A stretch of 64,000 nt of DNA from Diatrype stigma (lineage: Eukaryota; Ascomycota; Sordariomycetes; Xylariales; Diatrypaceae): contig JAKJXP020000060.1 in NCBI GenBank assembly GCA_022225965.2, forward strand, positions 62,001 through 126,000. Direction: 5' to 3'. This document shows, in pieces, positions 58,972 to 64,000 of this stretch. Numbering within the stretch: position 1 is the stretch's first letter; every line of letters starts with the position of its first letter. The notes beneath the pieces were generated by a model. The model was not told the DNA's origin and did not search any database. It saw only the letters and a list, made by a program, of their open reading frames with translations. Both the position numbers and the translations under genes were made by a program.

Positions 58972-60688
58972 ACTAGTTGTCAAGGGTCGACCAGCGGAGA
59001 AAAACTCGAACTTGAATAAATAATGCACACGGGGAGGAAGAGATATAATGCGGTGGACCTTTCGCTACCATGCGACCAATCTCCAAACACCAGAATGGTG
59101 TAAAAGCCCCATCACGGCCGCTCCAGGCAACATTTCCGAGGGCTTCCCTCATTTCCCCCCTCTTTTTCTGATTCGTTGTTTATATGCACCATACACTTAC
59201 ATCTATTCCTTTTCCTTGATTTTTTCCCTCACTATCTCACTGTTTTTGATTTTCGCTTTTGCTCTTTAGGTTCCTTTTTTGGTTAATCGTAGATAGTCTT
59301 CACAATACCTGATACCCCCCTACTTAGTTAGAAACGTTGGCGAACGAACAGGAGGAGGATAATGATCACACATATACCAAGAAACATATATACGATTCTA
59401 CGGGTCCTTAGGGGTGCCTGGCCGCACTGGGGCCTCCACCCCCTGCTGGCAGGCACTGGAGGACTTTTTTGGGGGGTCTTGCGCCTCGAAGGACTTAGAT
59501 GACGAGAAAGGAGGTTTTGGATTTATTCTTCATTGCGGGACGGGGCGGGTTTCGGGGCGATAAAATTGGGACAGAGATATCCGTCGCTGCTAGCTAGCTG
59601 ACCTGGTTCGTCATTTTTCTATTAAATTCTTACAAATACCCTCTATTATAGACACACGAATCTTGATGTGGCGGTTTTCGCCCGTGGATGTTCGCGATTT
59701 CTGCCTTGTGATGCGATCTTCGATGGATGATATTCAGTATGGATGGTAACTAGTAGCGGTAACTTGTGAGCTTTTCGCATGGGGCTTCCATTGAGCGTTA
59801 TACCACATTGTGACAGGGAGCGTTTTAGACGGCGGAGCCACGAAAAGGCCTTGATGTCTTAGGCGATGTTAGAAAACCTAAGTGCCTACGATAGTATTCG
59901 CAATTGTGATGTACCTGGGGCTGCCTGGTGAACTGCCACATAGGGAACCGCTACCTATTCTGTGCCGTCACATACGGGCCAAGACTAGGTAGCCATCTAA
60001 CTATAGTACATGGTAATTCCTTCGCCTGCCCTTCCGAGGCGCACGAACATCCATTATAATATATCTGGTGTGTCCTTGTCGTTCTTAAGGCAACTAACCC
60101 GTGGAAGGTGGAGCAAAGGGATTCCAATCCTTCAGACGGCTAAGTAACCAACTCGCCATAACCGACGATACTTGAGCAAGCCCTTGGAGCCATCTTATAA
60201 GACAGAAGTACTGTTAGCTGTATACATCTGAGGACTACGAAAGCTAAGAACTTGAAAATATTCGATTCTGGGATTAATCAATCTAGTATGATATGAATAT
60301 CCCGGGGTGATGAAAACCATGACAGCACTTGGGTGAATAGGTATATTGAAATTGGATTGGTTAATATTAAGTAGTTACGCGTTGTTTTCGTTCGTTTTGC
60401 GTTGCCTATGCAACTCGGCCGCGGAGCTGGATTTCGGACCCGAGCCGATCGACATCGTTTCCTTGGTGGCTACGTTATGTTCTCACCCCTGCATTAGTAT
60501 GTGGATGGAAGACTAGGTATAAGGCAACACCTACACCCCCCTCCCTCATACCCAATGAATCTTCTAGTTAGTCTAAATGAGCATCGGAAACTCACAAGCC
60601 ACTCGCCTACGTCCTTAGCAGATGATGAACATTGCAAAAAGTCGCCCCCAAATGGGCTGTGGCGCAATTCTGCGTCCGCCTACCCATG

Positions 60689-60715
60689 ATATATATATAT
60701 ATATATATATATATA
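60689..60715. repeat. TA microsatellite
   Basis: About thirteen AT dinucleotides in intergenic DNA. Confidence 0.9.
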
Positions 60716-61846
60716 GGTATATGTAACACCCCACGTGCTGGGCATGCTCCCTAGTCGGGAAGAGCATCGCGCACGGGAATTCGCGGCCGCGCGCTTCCGA
60801 CGCAAGGCCCGGCGGGCGGCCAAAAAGGAGACCAAGAGAAAGAAGAAGCAATAGTTACTGCGCCTCGAATCCGCTTGACTCTCCCTGCCTAAGAAAGCAT
60901 TTTGAAGAGAGAAAAAAAAAGGGAAATAAATCCTCCCAGTCCCGCCCCCACCACAAATGGATGGCAGGACTGCCATCACATCTTCTTCCTAGATCCGCCC
61001 CTGGCAGCTGCGCCCCTGCGCATCTACATACTGTATGACCGAACTAGCGCTGCACGGCGGGTGGCGCGACCGCTCCCGGCGCCGGGGCCGGCGCCCCCAC
61101 TTCCGGCCCACTGGGCGCCGGCCGGAGCCAGCACGTGGCGCGCGAGCGTGAGTGACGCCGTCTTCTACGCCGGCTTCTACGCCGGCCTGCTGCACGTTAT
61201 GCTAAAAAGTACGCGCGCAACAACAACAACACACGGCCCCCCTCGTTCTTCGGCGCGGACCCCTGCTGAGAGAGACTCACTCTGCCGCCGTCGCCGAAGC
61301 CCCCGAGGGGCGTAGGGCGCGGCGCAGCACATACGGTTCGCGCGCTCTGTGTGGCCTCGTTGATGGGAACTGTGCATCTACCTACCTACATACTTGGGAT
61401 GGTTACTCCGATGCTAGGTAGTACGTCTATAGGCATCTTGTGGTAGCTTTCAACTATCAGCCAGTCGGAAGTATTGGTAGAGGACAGTCAATTGGCAATT
61501 TGGGCGGTTAACTGTAAAGAGGAGATAATGTGATCCTTCGTATGCTAGTGCCGTTAAAGCTGATCCTTGGGCGCACTAACAGGAACCCAGGTGGATGAAT
61601 AACCAGATGAACCAATGGATCATAGAAGGGAATAAAGCAGATGGTCCTTGACCGCCCCTTCTTTCTGATCTTATGAGAAGATGTCGATAGCTACGTGCTT
61701 CGTTTCATGACTTGGGTATATTTCCGCCTGCCTTAGCTATCTACCTCTCCTTTTTCACTTTACTGCATGCTTCCTCCCTACCTACCTCGTAACTCTAACG
61801 ACCATAATTCGTAGTGTGAAGTTCTGCCTGCTTACTGGATCTCGTC

Positions 61847-63000
61847 ATGGGCGGCGTAGAATCGGTCCCGACCGACCCGTCGCGGTGCCTCCAGGTGATC
61901 GGGGCCGGCTTCGCCCGCACCGGCACAGTGTCCATGCAGATGGCGCTGACGAAACTGCTAGACGGGCCCGTGATGCACGGGGCCACGCAGATCCTCGAGG
62001 GATCGGATGGTGAGTCTTTGGGTCTCGAGAATTCATGGGATCTGGCGTGGCCTGTTCTCTGGCCAAGGGCAAAATTACTAGTCCTTGCTATTTTCTCTCC
62101 TTCTTTTTCTAATTGTATCGTACAGCTTACTGCAGGACCTGGATCCGAGCCTACGAGGCCAAGCGCCGCGGCGACCGGGAGCAGACGCTGAAGCACGTGC
62201 GCGAGGCGACGCGGGGGTTCGTGGGGACGGTGGACATGCCCACCCTCGACTTCATCCCCGAGATGCTGGAGCTGTACCCGGAGGCTAAGGTCATCCGTAA
62301 GTTTCTACGAGCTATTGTTGATCCCCTTTTTGATCCCCATCCCTCTTCTGCTTCCTACCAACGTAATTCCGGCCGGCCCGTGGGCACCCCCTCTTTGTTA
62401 GCAGCCCAGGAGGATGAGAGAGCGGCTGTTCGATTTTAGCTACCTATATTGTCAGTTAACCTCCAGAATCCAACTGACGGATGCTGCAGTGGTAGGCAGG
62501 GACCCCGAGCGTTGGGCCCGGAGCCTAGCGGGCGTCAGCAAGAACGCCTCGCCCTGGTGGCTGCGGTACGTGATGTGGCCCGTCCCCGGGTGGCGGTGGT
62601 TCCCGACCTTCATCGACAACTACGCCGAGTCTACCCACAGGCTCCACGCCTCCCAGCGAAAACATGAACCTGATCCCGGTGAGTATACATCCCCCTTCAC
62701 CCATGCCCCTACGAACTAACGAATGAAAAAGAGCTCCTAACGAAATACAACGACTGGGTCCGGTCCGTCGTGCCGGAGGGCCGGCTCATGGAAATGGAGC
62801 TCGGCCAGGGCTGGGAGCCGCTGTGCAGGTTCCTGGGCGTGCCCGTTCCGCCGGCGGACGAGCCGTTCCCCCGCGCCAACGACGCGGACGCGGCAGAACG
62901 GTACGCGCGGAACATCTTCGGGCAACTGGTCCAGGTCTGGCTGGGGATCTTTGCCGTCCTCGGCGTCGCGGCGTACGCAGCACTTCGGTTGTGGCTGTGA
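61847..63000 (+). CDS. Sulfotransferase-like P-loop protein, C-terminal membrane anchor
   Basis: Four exons (61847-62009, 62126-62296, 62490-62678, 62732-63000; introns of 116, 193 and 53 nt) give 263 residues. It belongs to the fungal P-loop NTPase/sulfotransferase family (Sulfotransfer_4 type). The N-terminal VIGAGFARTGTVSMQMAL is the phosphosulfate-binding loop, MHGATQILEG follows, then AYCRTWIRAYEAKRRGD, and AKVILVGRDPERWARSL is the second nucleotide-contact segment. The C-terminal 24 residues (LVQVWLGIFAVLGVAAYAAL onward) form one hydrophobic span, so the protein is probably tail-anchored. Each splice site restores family-like sequence. Members are often called NAD-dependent epimerase/dehydratase by annotation transfer, which this sequence does not support. 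The acceptor substrate is unknown. Confidence 0.88.
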
Positions 63001-63302
63001 CGGGGGAGGTGTCGCTGTCTTTTGATGACAGCGATGGTAGAGCTATCATCTGTCACGTACCATTAGTATAAAGAGCGTCCATTAACAGCGGCATAATTAG
63101 TCGGCTATCTGTCTACGGCTAAGCAGCCTCTAGATATGTGCAACTGGACAATATTTCTACACGGCATCATCGTTCATGTGCCTCAAAAGGTCCCCTTCCT
63201 CCCATTTGCCTTGTTTATCCCTCCGGTTACCCATGCGCAGAGAGAGAGAGAGAGAGAGACCCCTCGGGGGGGGGGGGGGGGGGGGGGGGAAAAAAAANCC
63301 TA

Positions 63303-63384
<82 letters not shown>

Positions 63385-64000
63385 AGGAAAAAAAAGGAAA
63401 AAAGGAAAAAGACAACAAATCTCTGCCACGCCGCAATGCAATGGGTATCTCAGCAGTGTACATAAATATCAACAATTAACGCCAGCCAATGCCACCTTTA
63501 GCGGAGTATGCAATCATGCAACCACCCATACGACCATATATGTACGAGGAACCAGATTTATTATCCATTCAGAAGGAAAGTCCATATGAAAAGGAAACTG
63601 ATGTTCGTCAGGTAAAGGGAGATCGTGGTAGTGGACGCGGTGTCGAGGTGGATGGTGACGGAGTCGGCTCGGAAGAAGGCGGTGCGATGCGGCCTTGTTT
63701 GCCTTCGTTTGCGATTGCTTCCCTAGCCCAACCGGGTAGCCTGGGTTTGCTGGACTGCCTATTTGCGTAAACAGCCCGTAAAGCTATGGCGTCGTCCACC
63801 CGATGTGATTTCTGTGACGATCCAGATCCCCCTTTAGGAGTGGATGACATCTTCCGGAGCGCGGTCTGGAGATGCTGCGGAAGGCGTTAGAAGTCATGAT
63901 GAACCTATTGTTGGGGGCAATATACCTCCGGATCTCCCCCTTGAGAATGGGTGCTCATGCTCCCTCTCCAAAGTTCATCCAGAATACTATCAAGGTACTT
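63001..64000. other. Window end, simple repeats and no supported gene
   Basis: The region holds an AG repeat and an assembly joint. Further on, a 34-codon frame at 63786-63890 has two Cys pairs but is too short to call. Frames at 63489-63770 and on the minus strand overlap and have no recognisable domains. A gene cut by the window edge is possible. Confidence 0.45.
63239..63384. other. Assembly joint: AG repeat, poly-G, N, poly-C
   Basis: An AG dinucleotide repeat is followed by about 24 G, a short A run, one N (63298), CCTAAA and 80 C. Poly-G pointing into the gap from both sides suggests no-signal bases from a two-colour sequencer. It is not likely to be genomic. Confidence 0.85.

Larger units (their letters stand above)
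58690..61846. other. Intergenic, regulator 3-prime UTR to sulfotransferase promoter
   Basis: No gene was supported over 3.1 kb. It contains a long hairpin (58907-58971), a pyrimidine-rich stretch (about 59150-59290), a TA microsatellite (60689-60715) and GC-rich sequence at 61000-61330 with overlapping frames on both strands but no recognisable product. Confidence 0.5.

Noticed and set aside
60118..60180. tRNA-like GATTCCAATCC and CCAACTCGCCATA words
   Set aside because: The spacing is too short for a whole tRNA and the stems do not pair.
61000..61330. GC-rich island with frames on both strands
   Set aside because: No product could be recognised and no splice pattern extends any frame.
63138..63589. 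Poly-Pro and poly-Gly open frames
   Set aside because: They are products of the poly-C and poly-G tracts at an assembly joint.

Overview
The window is nuclear DNA of a filamentous ascomycete (Pezizomycotina), probably a Sordariomycete. Short spliceosomal introns of about 50-190 nt have GT-AG borders and CTAAC/CTGAC-like branch points. Coding regions are GC-rich. The gene families are typical of filamentous fungi: Zn2Cys6 regulators, a Rua1-type regulator and a three-exon ARP8. Two AT-rich retroelements carry transitions in CpA/TpG context, the signature of repeat-induced point mutation (RIP). The species is inference only.

Layout. 1-7.2 kb is gene-poor and holds a probably truncated Zn2Cys6 regulator, then a 2.5-kb LTR element without gag or pol that is filled with tandem repeats. 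7.2-8.4 kb is an AIF/FSP1-like FAD oxidoreductase. After 4.2 kb without a supported gene come a PHD-finger protein (12.6-15.2), 3-isopropylmalate dehydrogenase (16.0-17.6), Mediator subunit 10 (18.5-19.2, minus), a secreted esterase-like phytase-family protein (20.6-22.4) and an F-box protein with one in-frame stop (23.1-24.6, minus).

25.4-34.5 kb looks like a small catabolic cluster. A salicylate-hydroxylase-type FAD monooxygenase and a Dal5-family MFS transporter are divergent from one promoter. Next come a large Zn2Cys6 regulator and a 3-oxoadipate enol-lactonase-like hydrolase. Together they suggest uptake, hydroxylation and ring-fission product handling of an aromatic acid under local control. 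A decayed Ty1/copia element (34.56-41.09 kb) lies 79 bp past the last gene.

41-64 kb holds ARP8 of the INO80 complex (minus), a proline-rich protein with a charged C-terminal helix, about 8 kb without a supported gene, a Rua1-type regulator and a sulfotransferase-like P-loop protein with a C-terminal membrane anchor. Two N-containing joints flanked by poly-G and poly-C (about 49.7 and 63.3 kb) look like assembly artefacts. No rRNA, convincing tRNA or CRISPR was seen. All exon structures were deduced by hand from splice signals, reading frame and family resemblance.
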